Part shown: one piece after another, positions 1 to 5,416 of the stretch
Numbering within the stretch: the first letter of the stretch is position 1
How the letters are laid out: the number at the start of each line of letters is the position of its first letter
Assembly (NCBI GenBank): GCA_900548075.1
Contig: URJD01000097.1
Location: 1-6,888 of the forward strand
DNA: 6,888 bases
Direction: 5' to 3'
Source: an uncultured Collinsella sp.
Lineage (GTDB): Bacteria > Actinomycetota > Coriobacteriia > Coriobacteriales > Coriobacteriaceae
Made by a program: the position numbers and the translations under genes
The notes under the pieces: generated by a model
Database searches by the model: none
The model's input: the letters and a program-made list of their open reading frames with translations, nothing else
What the model was told of the DNA's origin: nothing

Positions 1-753
1 TGCACGAGTGCCGCGCGCGATGCGTCCAATGCCGCGCTGCTGCTGGACGGCCTGCGCGGGCTGGGGCTCGAACCGCAGGTGATTCCGGGCGAGGTTGAGG
101 CGCGCCTGACATTTTTTGGCGTGGCGCACGACTTTGCCGGTGAACGCATTATCGTCGCCGATTCGGGCGGCGGCTCCACGGAGCTCGCGACGGGCGTCTA
201 TGCGCCTGAGCGTGGGGTCTTTGCACTGGAGGGAACGCGCTCACTGGACATCGGTTGCCGTCGCGTGACGGAACGGTTTTTCTCGGCGCTGCCGCCAACG
301 GACAGTGAACTTGCCGCCGCTGGCGTATGGGCGGGCGAGCAGTTCGGGGCTTACTTTGAGGGCCTGCCTGTCGACTTTGAGCGCGCCGAGCGCCTCGTCG
401 CGGTGGGCGGTACCGTTACCACGCTCGTGGCGCTGGTCCACGAACTGGAGCCGTACGACTCGAGCTTTGTGCACCTGCGCGAGCTTTCGATGGAGCAGAT
501 TTCGGCCGCTATCGAGCACATGTCTGCGTTGGATGTTGCAGGCATTGCCGCGTTGCCGGGCGTGCAGCCCAAGCGCGCGGGCGTGATTCTGGCCGGCGCC
601 GTGGTGATCCGTGAGCTCATGCGTGCCGGTGGCTACGAGTCGCTCACCGTAAGTGAGAACAGCCTCCTCGCCGGCATGGCCGCCACCATCAACGAGACCC
701 TCGACGGCGCGACTCCCACCATCGCCTGGACCCCGAGCCTCAGCACCCTTTAA
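1..753 (+). CDS. ppx: Ppx/GppA-family phosphatase (exopolyphosphatase-like), 5' end outside window
   Basis: The reading frame is already open at base 1, so the gene starts upstream; about 250 C-terminal residues are visible. The family belongs to the ASKHA actin-like fold and hydrolyses inorganic polyphosphate or pppGpp in the cytoplasm. Family marks seen in order are: the opening CTSAARDASNA stretch (families usually read T-S-A-x-R-D-A-x-N), IPGEVEARLTFFG, the phosphate-binding loop ADSGGGSTEL (Asp codon at 160), the LDIGCRRVTERFF segment, the second glycine loop VAVGGTVTTL near 400-427, and a C-terminal LPGVQP-AGVILAGA helix. A GTG at 79 is in frame but lies inside the conserved domain, so it is not the start. 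Roughly 70-90 N-terminal residues should be missing, inferred from usual family lengths near 300-330. The sequence does not separate polyphosphatase from pppGpp phosphatase activity. No T-rich terminator follows it. Confidence 0.9.
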   Translation, partial: CTSAARDASNAALLLDGLRGLGLEPQVIPGEVEARLTFFGVAHDFAGERIIVADSGGGSTELATGVYAPERGVFALEGTRSLDIGCRRVTERFFSALPPTDSELAAAGVWAGEQFGAYFEGLPVDFERAERLVAVGGTVTTLVALVHELEPYDSSFVHLRELSMEQISAAIEHMSALDVAGIAALPGVQPKRAGVILAGAVVIRELMRAGGYESLTVSENSLLAGMAATINETLDGATPTIAWTPSLSTL

Positions 754-766
754 CCATCCCCTTATA

Positions 767-833
767 AGTTGCGGTGAAATACGGACTAAAATCGCCCTTT
801 CGGGCACCAAACAGTCCCTATTCCACCGCAACT
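767..833. repeat. Long imperfect inverted repeat with nested hairpin
   Basis: Two 21-nt arms (767-787 and 813-833) are complementary at 19 of 21 positions. They read AGTTGCGGTG... on the left and ...CACCGCAACT on the right. The 25-nt loop contains its own perfect GCCC-TTTC-GGGC hairpin (794-805). There is no T-run on either side, so an ordinary rho-independent terminator is unlikely, although its place between two convergent genes could let it slow polymerase or protect 3' ends. The length, the near-perfect arms and the non-coding location are typical of dispersed REP/MITE-like elements; that identity is an inference. Confidence 0.7.
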
Positions 834-842
834 CAACAGCCA

Positions 843-887
843 GCACCTGGGGACGTTCCTTTTCTGCCGGCACCTGGGAACAGCCCC
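843..887. repeat. Short direct and inverted repeat, REP-like
   Basis: GCACCTGGG occurs twice, at 843 and 870, 27 bp apart. In addition GGGGACGTTCC (849-859) pairs with GGAACAGCCCC (877-887) at 9 of 11 positions across a 17-nt loop. Together with the inverted repeat just to the left, this fills most of the 155-bp gap between the convergent phosphatase and ATPase genes. I see no gene in that gap. The arrangement resembles dispersed palindromic repeats of bacterial genomes, but copy number cannot be judged from one window. Confidence 0.5.
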
Positions 888-908
888 TGCTGAGCGCCTC
901 CGCAGCCT

Positions 909-2210
909 TTATGCCAGTTTGTCGATTTGCCCAATTTCCCAAAGCGGAATATTGACGAGCGTGCCCTCGTCTCTATATGTCGCCAGGGAGCTCCTCACGC
1001 AACGTTCGAGTTTGAATTTTTCGCAGGCTATTTTCAGGCTCTTCGCTTTAAGGTTCTCTGCCGCCTTGACCTCAAGCGGAAGCACGGTTCCCGCATGGTC
1101 GATGGCAAAGTCGGTTTCGGCATTGCCAGAGGTAGAGGACCAATACGCGGGAGTTTTGTCCTGGAGCAAAAGCTCCTGCGCGACGTATTGTTCGGTCAGC
1201 GAACCTTTGAACTCGGTAAAAACAGCGGATCCGTTAAGAACGATGGCCGGAGAGAGACCGGAGAGCGCTCCGAGGATGCCGGCGTCGATGCAGAACAGTT
1301 TGAAACCCGAGAGGTCTTCGTAGCTCGAGAGCGGTGCCTTTAGAGCGGAAACACGCGGCACCTTATGAACGATTCCGTAGTCCGTGAGCCACTGGAGGCT
1401 TTCCTCAAAATCGCGTGCGCGCGCTCCGGGGCGAAGGGCGCCATAGACAAACTTCTTGTTCTCCTTGGCAAGCTGGCCGGGAAGGGATTTCCAAACCAAC
1501 CTCATGCGCTCGACGATGCGGGCGGGTGCATGTTTGCCAAAATCGGATTCGTAAGCCTCGATGATTTGCTGCTGAAGCCTTCGGGCTTCGATGAAGTCGC
1601 GTGTCTCGGCGAAAGCGGAGACAACTTCGGGCATACCACCGACAACAAGGTATTCCTTGAGCAAGTGCTTGAGCTTTTCGGTGACGTTTGCTAGAAGGTT
1701 CATGTCTGCGGCAAGGATGGCGTCGGCGAGCGGGTTGCCGTCGACGGCGCGAACGAACTCGGCAAACCCCATGGGATGCATAGTGAGCTGGTCGATTTTG
1801 CCGACGGGAAATGACTCGTTTTCACGTCGGAGCGCGAGGCCCATATAGGAACCGGCTGCTACGATGTGGTATTCGGGTGCAAGCTCGTTGAAGTACTTGA
1901 GCGAGGTGATCCCGCGTGGCGCCTCTTGGATCTCGTCGAAGATGATGAGCGCGTCTTCCGGCGTTACGGTTTGGCCACGTAGGAGTTCTATCTGGGAGAT
2001 GATGCGCTTGGGGTCGAGGTCCCCATCGAACAGCGAACGTGCGCTCGGCTCGAGCATAAAGTCAAAACGAATGACGTTTCGATACTGCTGACTTGCGAAT
2101 TCGTTAAGAAGCCACGTCTTTCCTGTCTGGCGGGCTCCCTTAAGCAAGAGAGGTTTGCGATTCGCCCTTGATTTCCAAGCGATAAGTTCACTCATAAGCT
2201 GTCGTTGCAT
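909..2210 (-). CDS. AAA+ ATPase with DUF4143 C-terminal domain
   Basis: A 433-residue cytosolic protein of the widespread AAA_14/DUF4143 family, whose biological role is poorly defined. Walker A is GARQTGKT (residues 25-32), Walker B is LIIFDEIQ (88-95), and AAGS (118-121) fits the sensor position. The second half carries the DUF4143 pattern, with EYLVVGGMPEVV at 186-197. It ends in a PD-(D/E)XK nuclease-like constellation: E340 in LTEQYVAQEL, E365 and D367 in GNAETDF, then L-E380-V-K382. The ATG at 2210 is preferred over an in-frame TTG at 2222, because GGGAGG lies 4 nt upstream of the ATG and would itself be inside the coding region if TTG were used. Length is usual for the family (about 400-450). 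It is a single gene, separated from the tRNA by a terminator and converging on the phosphatase gene. Such genes often occur as accessory, multi-copy genes, which is compatible with acquisition here. Substrate and nuclease activity are unknown. Confidence 0.9.
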   Translation of the reverse strand: MQRQLMSELIAWKSRANRKPLLLKGARQTGKTWLLNEFASQQYRNVIRFDFMLEPSARSLFDGDLDPKRIISQIELLRGQTVTPEDALIIFDEIQEAPRGITSLKYFNELAPEYHIVAAGSYMGLALRRENESFPVGKIDQLTMHPMGFAEFVRAVDGNPLADAILAADMNLLANVTEKLKHLLKEYLVVGGMPEVVSAFAETRDFIEARRLQQQIIEAYESDFGKHAPARIVERMRLVWKSLPGQLAKENKKFVYGALRPGARARDFEESLQWLTDYGIVHKVPRVSALKAPLSSYEDLSGFKLFCIDAGILGALSGLSPAIVLNGSAVFTEFKGSLTEQYVAQELLLQDKTPAYWSSTSGNAETDFAIDHAGTVLPLEVKAAENLKAKSLKIACEKFKLERCVRSSLATYRDEGTLVNIPLWEIGQIDKLA

Positions 2211-2220
2211 ATTGCCTCCC
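2211..2220 (-). promoter_or_regulatory. Ribosome binding site fixing the ATPase start
   Basis: On the minus strand GGGAGG (2220-2215) is followed by CAAT and the ATG at 2210. It selects this ATG over the upstream in-frame TTG. Confidence 0.75.
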
Positions 2221-2233
2221 AACCCTCTCGGCT

Positions 2234-2239
2234 AGTATA
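2234..2239 (-). promoter_or_regulatory. -10 box of the ATPase promoter
   Basis: TATACT on the minus strand, 23 nt before the ATPase ATG, matches the sigma-70 -10 consensus at five of six positions. With a 17-nt spacer the -35 position (2257-2262) reads CGATGG, which is not a consensus -35. It falls inside the first dyad of the 33-bp repeat array. Transcription would start near 2227, leaving a leader of about 17 nt. Confidence 0.6.
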
Positions 2240-2253
2240 GGGCCATTTGGGCG

Positions 2254-2333
2254 TTTCCATCGGAAAATGTGCGAGATAACCACGTTTTTCCATCGGAAAA
2301 TGTGCGAGATAACCACGTTTTTCCATCGAAAAA
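2254..2333. promoter_or_regulatory. Three evenly spaced operator-like dyads
   Basis: Three copies of the dyad TTTTCC-ATC-GGAAAA are centred at about 2260, 2293 and 2326. The middle one is perfect over 15 bp. The one nearest the gene has 5-bp arms (TTTCC-ATC-GGAAA), and the farthest has one arm mismatch. The 33-bp spacing is close to three helical turns, so bound proteins would sit on nearly the same DNA face. The first dyad covers the -35 position of the ATPase promoter. Regulation of the ATPase gene is inferred; no regulator gene is visible next to it. Confidence 0.5.
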
Positions 2334-2342
2334 TGTGTGAGG
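2257..2342. repeat. 33-bp tandem repeat, 2.6 copies
   Basis: Two identical 33-bp units (2257-2289 and 2290-2322) begin CCATCGGAAAATGTGCGAGA and end in a T5 run. A third partial unit (2323-2342) has three mismatches in 20 bp. The array lies between the ATPase gene and the tRNA terminator. Unit length is a multiple of three, so a minus-strand frame reads an 11-residue peptide repeat through it; see the rejected items. Confidence 0.9.
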
Positions 2343-2418
2343 AAGTTCATTGGGTGGGCGGAATAAAGTAGTCAAAAAAGCCTGTCCCAAATGAGCTGCT
2401 CTGCAGTTGACGGCATCC

Positions 2419-2458
2419 AAAAGAAACGGGTCCGCATCCCAAAGGGATACGGACCCGT
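2419..2458 (-). terminator. Rho-independent terminator of tRNA-Leu
   Basis: Arms 2426-2440 and 2444-2458 pair over 15 positions with one mismatch (a G-U type pair) and a 3-nt loop. On the minus strand the stem is followed by TTCTTTT (2425-2419). It begins 11 nt after the encoded CCA of the tRNA, so it should end the tRNA transcript and isolate it from the ATPase promoter. Confidence 0.85.
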
Positions 2459-2468
2459 AAGCGTTACG

Positions 2469-2553
2469 TGGTAGGGGCGGTGGGACTCGAACCCACAATC
2501 CTTGCGGCGAGAGATTTTAAGTCTCCTGCGTATGCCAATTCCGCCACGCCCCC
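2469..2553 (-). tRNA. tRNA-Leu (anticodon UAA)
   Basis: The 85-nt minus-strand sequence folds as a class II tRNA. The acceptor GGGGGCG pairs with CGCCCCT (first pair G-U). The D arm is GCG...CGC with GG in the loop. The anticodon loop CTTAAAA has anticodon TAA, read on a 5-bp stem GGAGA/TCTCT. A 13-nt variable region contains CC-GCAA-GG, and the T arm is GTGGG-TTCGAGT-CCCAC. The discriminator is A, and CCA is encoded in the DNA. It decodes UUA (and UUG by wobble), which is rare in this GC-rich coding style. It lies 31 nt downstream of the helical-repeat protein gene on the same strand. Confidence 0.95.
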
Positions 2554-2564
2554 GTGAGATTAGA

Positions 2565-2570
2565 AGTCTA
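2565..2570 (-). promoter_or_regulatory. Possible -10 box for tRNA-Leu
   Basis: TGC-TAGACT on the minus strand ends 11 nt before the tRNA 5' end, the right place for a -10 hexamer. No -35 match is seen at 16-18 nt, so read-through from the upstream gene is an alternative. Confidence 0.3.
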
Positions 2571-2584
2571 GCACAAGCCGTCCG

Positions 2585-3208
2585 TTACGCGTTGACGGCC
2601 ATCGAGTGCTGGCCCGACTTTTCCAAGTACTCGGCAAACTTTGCCTCGTCGCCCTTGTTCTTGTACTGCAGGGCCAGCAGGTACTCCAAGCGGCAACTCT
2701 TAACCCTATCGTCGCCGGCCTCCTCGAGCATGCGCTCCAGCTCGGGAATGTCGTTGTGGCGCTTGAGGATCATCGTGTCGTACATCAGCTGGCACTCGTG
2801 CGCAACTGCCTCGGCCTGACCGCCCTCAAAGCCCTTGATCTCGTGCAGGAGCTCCTTGGACTTTTTGCGGTCCTCCTGGCCAACGTAGTAGTTAAAGGCC
2901 TTAATGACCAGGTCGACGCGCTGCATTTTGGGCAGGTTGAGCCCCAGCAGCAAATCGAACATCTCGTCGGCGCGCTTGTGGTCCTCGCGCAGCAGATAGG
3001 AGTTCAGGCGCAGGTAGTCGCGGTTATAGCGCGGGTACAGCATGCTGGTGAGTTTGCCATCGAGCAAACGATCGAACTGGTCCCACTGCTTGGCAGCCAT
3101 AAGCTGTTGCAGGCGCTTAAACGTGGTGCGTTTTTTTACGCTAAAGAACACCGATATGGCGATACAAATAATGACGACGGCGGTCCAGAGGGTGCGGGAA
3201 TCGGGCAT
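2585..3208 (-). CDS. Membrane-anchored helical-repeat (TPR-like) protein, unknown function
   Basis: A 207-residue protein that I do not recognise as a named family. Residues 7-23 (LWTAVVIICIAISVFFS) form one hydrophobic segment without a signal peptidase motif, so an N-terminal membrane anchor is likely. The run KKRTTFKR directly after it suggests by the positive-inside rule that the large C-terminal part faces the cytoplasm. That part is all helical in character, rich in Leu, Lys and Glu. It has several pairs of amphipathic helices with small-residue turns, such as MAAKQWDQFDRLLDG, LLREDHKRADEMFDLLL and LALQYKNKGDEAKFAEYLEK, which look like degenerate tetratricopeptide repeats and suggest a protein-binding scaffold. 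The ATG at 3208 has AAGGA 7 nt upstream. A longer frame to 3319 would run through the promoter region and is rejected. It is divergent from the PTS EIIB gene. Confidence 0.8.
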   Translation of the reverse strand: MPDSRTLWTAVVIICIAISVFFSVKKRTTFKRLQQLMAAKQWDQFDRLLDGKLTSMLYPRYNRDYLRLNSYLLREDHKRADEMFDLLLGLNLPKMQRVDLVIKAFNYYVGQEDRKKSKELLHEIKGFEGGQAEAVAHECQLMYDTMILKRHNDIPELERMLEEAGDDRVKSCRLEYLLALQYKNKGDEAKFAEYLEKSGQHSMAVNA

Positions 3209-3223
3209 TTTAGAGTCCTTAGT

Positions 3224-3240
3224 CGCTCGTAAAGCGAGCG
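3224..3240. other. Hairpin in the 5' leader of the membrane-anchored protein gene
   Basis: CGCTCG (3224-3229) and CGAGCG (3235-3240) form a perfect 6-bp stem with a 5-nt loop, just upstream of the AAGGA ribosome site. The same six-base stem recurs in the leader of the divergent gene. Confidence 0.5.
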
Positions 3241-3242
3241 GT

Positions 3243-3271
3243 ATGACAACACGTGCTAGATGTATTATACG
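3243..3271 (+). promoter_or_regulatory. Possible promoter for the EIIB-VOC unit
   Basis: ATGACA (3243-3248) differs from the -35 consensus at one position and lies 17 nt from TATACG (3266-3271), which matches four of six -10 positions. It overlaps the opposing minus-strand promoter. The EIIB leader would then be about 90 nt. Confidence 0.35.
3264..3269 (-). promoter_or_regulatory. -10 box of the membrane-anchored protein gene
   Basis: A perfect TATAAT on the minus strand, 55 nt before the ATG at 3208. No good -35 hexamer is seen at 16-18 nt. The expected transcript start is near 3257. Confidence 0.55.
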
Positions 3272-3309
3272 CGGCGTGCAAGCAAACTGGCATAAAAGCG
3301 CATCGAGGC

Positions 3310-3325
3310 CGAGCGCCATCGCTCG
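3310..3325. other. Hairpin in the EIIB gene leader
   Basis: CGAGCG (3310-3315) and CGCTCG (3320-3325) pair perfectly around a CCAT loop, 47 nt before the EIIB ATG. Its stem has the same sequence as the hairpin at 3224-3240. Confidence 0.5.
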
Positions 3326-3371
3326 CTGCGGTACACTTACCTAAAGTAAACCATGAAGGGAGACATTACCT

Positions 3372-3659
3372 ATGAAGAAGATTGTTTTGGCTTGCGGTGC
3401 TGGCGCTGCTACTTCCACGCTCGTTGCCCAGAAGGTCGCCACCCTGCTCGACGCCAACGGTTACGCCGACAAGTACGAGATCGTGCAGTGCGCCATCTCC
3501 GAGGCCAAGGACGTTTGCGACGAGGGCGCCGATCTGCTGATCGCCACCACCGTTGCCCCCGAGGGCCTTACCTGCCCGTACGTGAGCGGCGTGCCCTTCA
3601 TGACCGGCATGAACCGCGTCGCTGCCGAGAAGGCCGTTCTTGACGTCATGGCTCAGTAG
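3372..3659 (+). CDS. PTS EIIB subunit, galactitol family
   Basis: A 95-residue cytosolic phosphocarrier. It has the IIB signature VLACGAGAATSTLVAQKV at residues 5-22. Cys8 is the expected phosphorylated residue, and the following GAGAATST forms the phosphate-binding loop of the galactitol-type (GatB-like) IIB fold. In the family, EIIB takes phosphate from EIIA and passes it to the sugar bound by the membrane EIIC. Length is normal (about 90-100). Three more cysteines (40, 49, 68) have no family role known to me. The start is supported by AAGGGAG 9 nt upstream of the ATG. No EIIA or EIIC gene is present in this window, so it either serves a transporter encoded elsewhere or has an orphan regulatory role. 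The VOC gene follows after 11 nt and is probably cotranscribed. The sugar cannot be assigned. Confidence 0.88.
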   Translation: MKKIVLACGAGAATSTLVAQKVATLLDANGYADKYEIVQCAISEAKDVCDEGADLLIATTVAPEGLTCPYVSGVPFMTGMNRVAAEKAVLDVMAQ

Positions 3660-3670
3660 GCGCTGACTGC

Positions 3671-4045
3671 ATGAGTGAGCAGAACGCCAATCCGGTCGAG
3701 CTCTTTGGCATGCGCGTTGCCCATGTGGGCATTAACGCCACCGACCCGGCAGACGCCCTGGAGATCGCGGAGCTGTTCTCGACGATGATGGGTCTGCCCG
3801 TTATCGAGACCCCGGTTTCGTACTTTAACGATTCGCTGGTCGAGGTCATGAAGCAGAATGGTCGTGGCACCAAGGGCCACATCGGCTTTGCCGTCAACGA
3901 CATTGATGCGGCCGAGAAGTGGTTTGCCGAGCGCGGGCTCGAGGTCAACGAAGAGTCGCGCGCTCTGCTGCCCGACGGTAGCACCAAGCTCGTGTACTTT
4001 AAGCGCGAGTTCGCCGGTTTCGCCGTGCATCTGTGCCGCGAGTAG
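3671..4045 (+). CDS. VOC-superfamily protein (glyoxalase/bleomycin-resistance fold), aldolase-associated type
   Basis: A 124-residue cytosolic protein with two beta-alpha-beta-beta-beta modules of the vicinal oxygen chelate fold. Candidate metal ligands are H18 (AHVGIN), E58 (VEVMK), H70 (KGHIGF) and H120 (FAVHL), all at the strand positions used in VOC enzymes. The overall pattern (HVGINATDPADALEIAELF, then VEVMK, GHIGFAVND, LVYFKREFAGFAVHL) recalls, from memory, the VOC domain that some Firmicutes carry fused to KDPG/KHG aldolase. Here it stands alone. Its ATG is 11 nt after the EIIB stop with only a weak ribosome site, which suggests translation coupled to EIIB. Partnership with sugar-acid or ketose metabolism is inferred from the PTS neighbour. 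Other VOC roles, such as an isomerase, epimerase or lyase, remain possible. Confidence 0.85.
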   Translation: MSEQNANPVELFGMRVAHVGINATDPADALEIAELFSTMMGLPVIETPVSYFNDSLVEVMKQNGRGTKGHIGFAVNDIDAAEKWFAERGLEVNEESRALLPDGSTKLVYFKREFAGFAVHLCRE

Positions 4046-4065
4046 CGCACAAGCTGCCATAGCTA

Positions 4066-4106
4066 GCAAAAAGGGATAGGGCCGTGTGGCCCTATCCCTT
4101 TATTTA
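4066..4106. terminator. Bidirectional rho-independent terminator
   Basis: A perfect 14-bp stem (4070-4083 with 4088-4101) around a GTGT loop. On the minus strand it is followed by TTTTTGC, and on the plus strand by TTTATTTAT. It lies between the stops of the VOC gene (4045) and the histidine kinase gene (4121), so it serves both convergent units. Confidence 0.92.
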
Positions 4107-4120
4107 TGCCGAGGGGCTTC

Positions 4121-5416
4121 CTAGCGCGGCAGGCGAATCGTAAAGCGGCTGCCGACGCCCTCGACTGAGGTCACGCCAATGACGCCGCCATGGCTATCGA
4201 CGATCCACTTGGCAATGGCAAGCCCCAGACCCGAGCCCTGTGCGCCGGCATCGCGTGCATTGTCGGCGCGGTAGAACCGTTCAAACGCGTGAGCTGCGGA
4301 TTCCTGGTTCATGCCGATGCCCTCGTCCTCAACGCTTATGTCGATCGTGCCCGCGCCCGCATCCGGCGCTACGCCAAATGTGACGGTCGTTCCCGCATCC
4401 GAGTACTTGGCGGCGTTTTGCACGATCACGCGCAGAGCCTGCTTCACGAGCGCCACGTCGACGGGCGCGTCGCAGCGCGGGTCGCTGACAAGCGCAGCGT
4501 CAAAGGCCAGCCGATACGTGTGCTCGGTATCGATCATCTGCGATTCCTCGCATACCTCGTCGACCAGTGCGGCAAGGTTGGTATTTGCGCGCCGCAGGAC
4601 CGTGCGCCCGGCATCGCCGCGCGCCAAAAACAGCAGCTGCTCCACGAGCTCTTGCATGTGCTCGCTTTCGGCCTTGAGGGACGCGATAGATTCTGCCAGC
4701 ACGTCCGGGTCGTCTTTGCCCCAGCGATCGAGCATGTTTACGTAGCCCTGAATCACCGCGATGGGCGTGCGCAGCTCGTGGCTCGCATCGTTGACAAAGC
4801 GCATTTGCTGCAGTTTGGCCTCTTGCATCTGGCGCAGTAGGCGGTTGAGTGCAACCTCGATGCTTGCCAGGTCGGCGTCGCCGGTAGTGACGCTCGGCGA
4901 GTCGACGCTTGCGCGCTCGATGGCCTGCTCCAGTGTTTCCATCTTGCCGCCGGAGAGCTGCATGCGGCCGAGCTCGTCCACGCGCAGGGCCAGATCGTTG
5001 AGCGGCGCCATGGTGCGGCGCACGCGGCGGGCGCCGCCGAGCATGTTGAGCGCGCTGATGACCTGCCAACCCACAACGACAAGGTAGAGAGGCCATAGCG
5101 TGACGAGGTCCTGCGCGAGGGGGAAGGTCTTGGTGGTGCGCGCAAGCTCGACGGTATAGGTGAGCGTTGTCGGGTCCCAGCCGCGCGCGGGCGTCAGCGA
5201 CATGCCGTGAACGGTGGTGCCGGGGATCCATCCTGCGGCAAACGCGCCGTCGGGCAGCGTCTGGTTGTATCCATAGACGAGGATCGCCGCCGCAATCACC
5301 ATCAGCAGCAGATCGAGCCAGACGTAGCTCATCAAGTGGCGCCACATATAGCTCCAGTTGATGGCGCGGGCGATGGAGGTGACGCGCTTGGCCTCGGCGT
5401 TACGCGCGGCAGACAT
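4121..5416 (-). CDS. Sensor histidine kinase (ArlS-like)
   Basis: A 431-residue membrane kinase that autophosphorylates on a histidine and passes phosphate to the response regulator encoded just upstream. TM1 is at about 31-50 and TM2 at about 107-125, enclosing an extracytoplasmic loop of about 55 residues (sensor ligand unknown). A HAMP-like linker follows, with APLNDLALRVDELGRM at 137-152. HisKA holds NDASHELRTPIAVIQGY with phospho-acceptor H213. The HATPase domain has the N box QNAAKYSD (N334), the G1 box EDEGIGM (D364) and the G2 box GSGLGLAIAKW (394-404). Residues 227-240 (NMLDRWGKDDPDVL) strongly recall the ArlS subfamily. The ATG at 5416 is chosen because GGGGTGGG lies just upstream and the residues before it read through the regulator gene in another frame. 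It overlaps the regulator gene by 17 nt, implying coupled translation. All catalytic motifs are intact. Confidence 0.93.
   Translation of the reverse strand: MSAARNAEAKRVTSIARAINWSYMWRHLMSYVWLDLLLMVIAAAILVYGYNQTLPDGAFAAGWIPGTTVHGMSLTPARGWDPTTLTYTVELARTTKTFPLAQDLVTLWPLYLVVVGWQVISALNMLGGARRVRRTMAPLNDLALRVDELGRMQLSGGKMETLEQAIERASVDSPSVTTGDADLASIEVALNRLLRQMQEAKLQQMRFVNDASHELRTPIAVIQGYVNMLDRWGKDDPDVLAESIASLKAESEHMQELVEQLLFLARGDAGRTVLRRANTNLAALVDEVCEESQMIDTEHTYRLAFDAALVSDPRCDAPVDVALVKQALRVIVQNAAKYSDAGTTVTFGVAPDAGAGTIDISVEDEGIGMNQESAAHAFERFYRADNARDAGAQGSGLGLAIAKWIVDSHGGVIGVTSVEGVGSRFTIRLPR

Noticed and set aside
241..942. Minus-strand 233-codon open frame opposite the phosphatase gene
   Set aside because: It is antisense to a well-conserved gene, has no recognisable domain and overlaps the ATPase 3' end; it is a typical GC-rich shadow frame.
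2257..2342. CRISPR array
   Set aside because: The 33-bp units are directly tandem with no unique spacers, only 2.6 copies, and no cas genes are nearby.
754..2468. Prophage or integrative element attachment pair at tRNA-Leu
   Set aside because: No copy of the tRNA 3' segment is seen elsewhere in the window and there is no integrase gene. The idea is kept only as a weak inference about the ATPase gene.
2232..2498. Minus-strand 88-codon frame with an 11-residue peptide repeat (WLSRTFSDGKT)
   Set aside because: It starts inside the tRNA-Leu gene and runs through the tRNA terminator. The repeat arises only because the 33-bp DNA unit is a multiple of three. No start codon with a ribosome site lies between the terminator and the array.
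2606..3232. Plus-strand 208-codon frame opposite the membrane-anchored protein gene
   Set aside because: It is a Leu/Val-rich antisense shadow that covers the opposite gene and reads into its leader; it shows no ribosome site or domain.
3653..4069. Minus-strand 138-codon frame opposite the VOC gene
   Set aside because: It is antisense to a protein with intact VOC ligands and overlaps the terminator region; no ribosome site.
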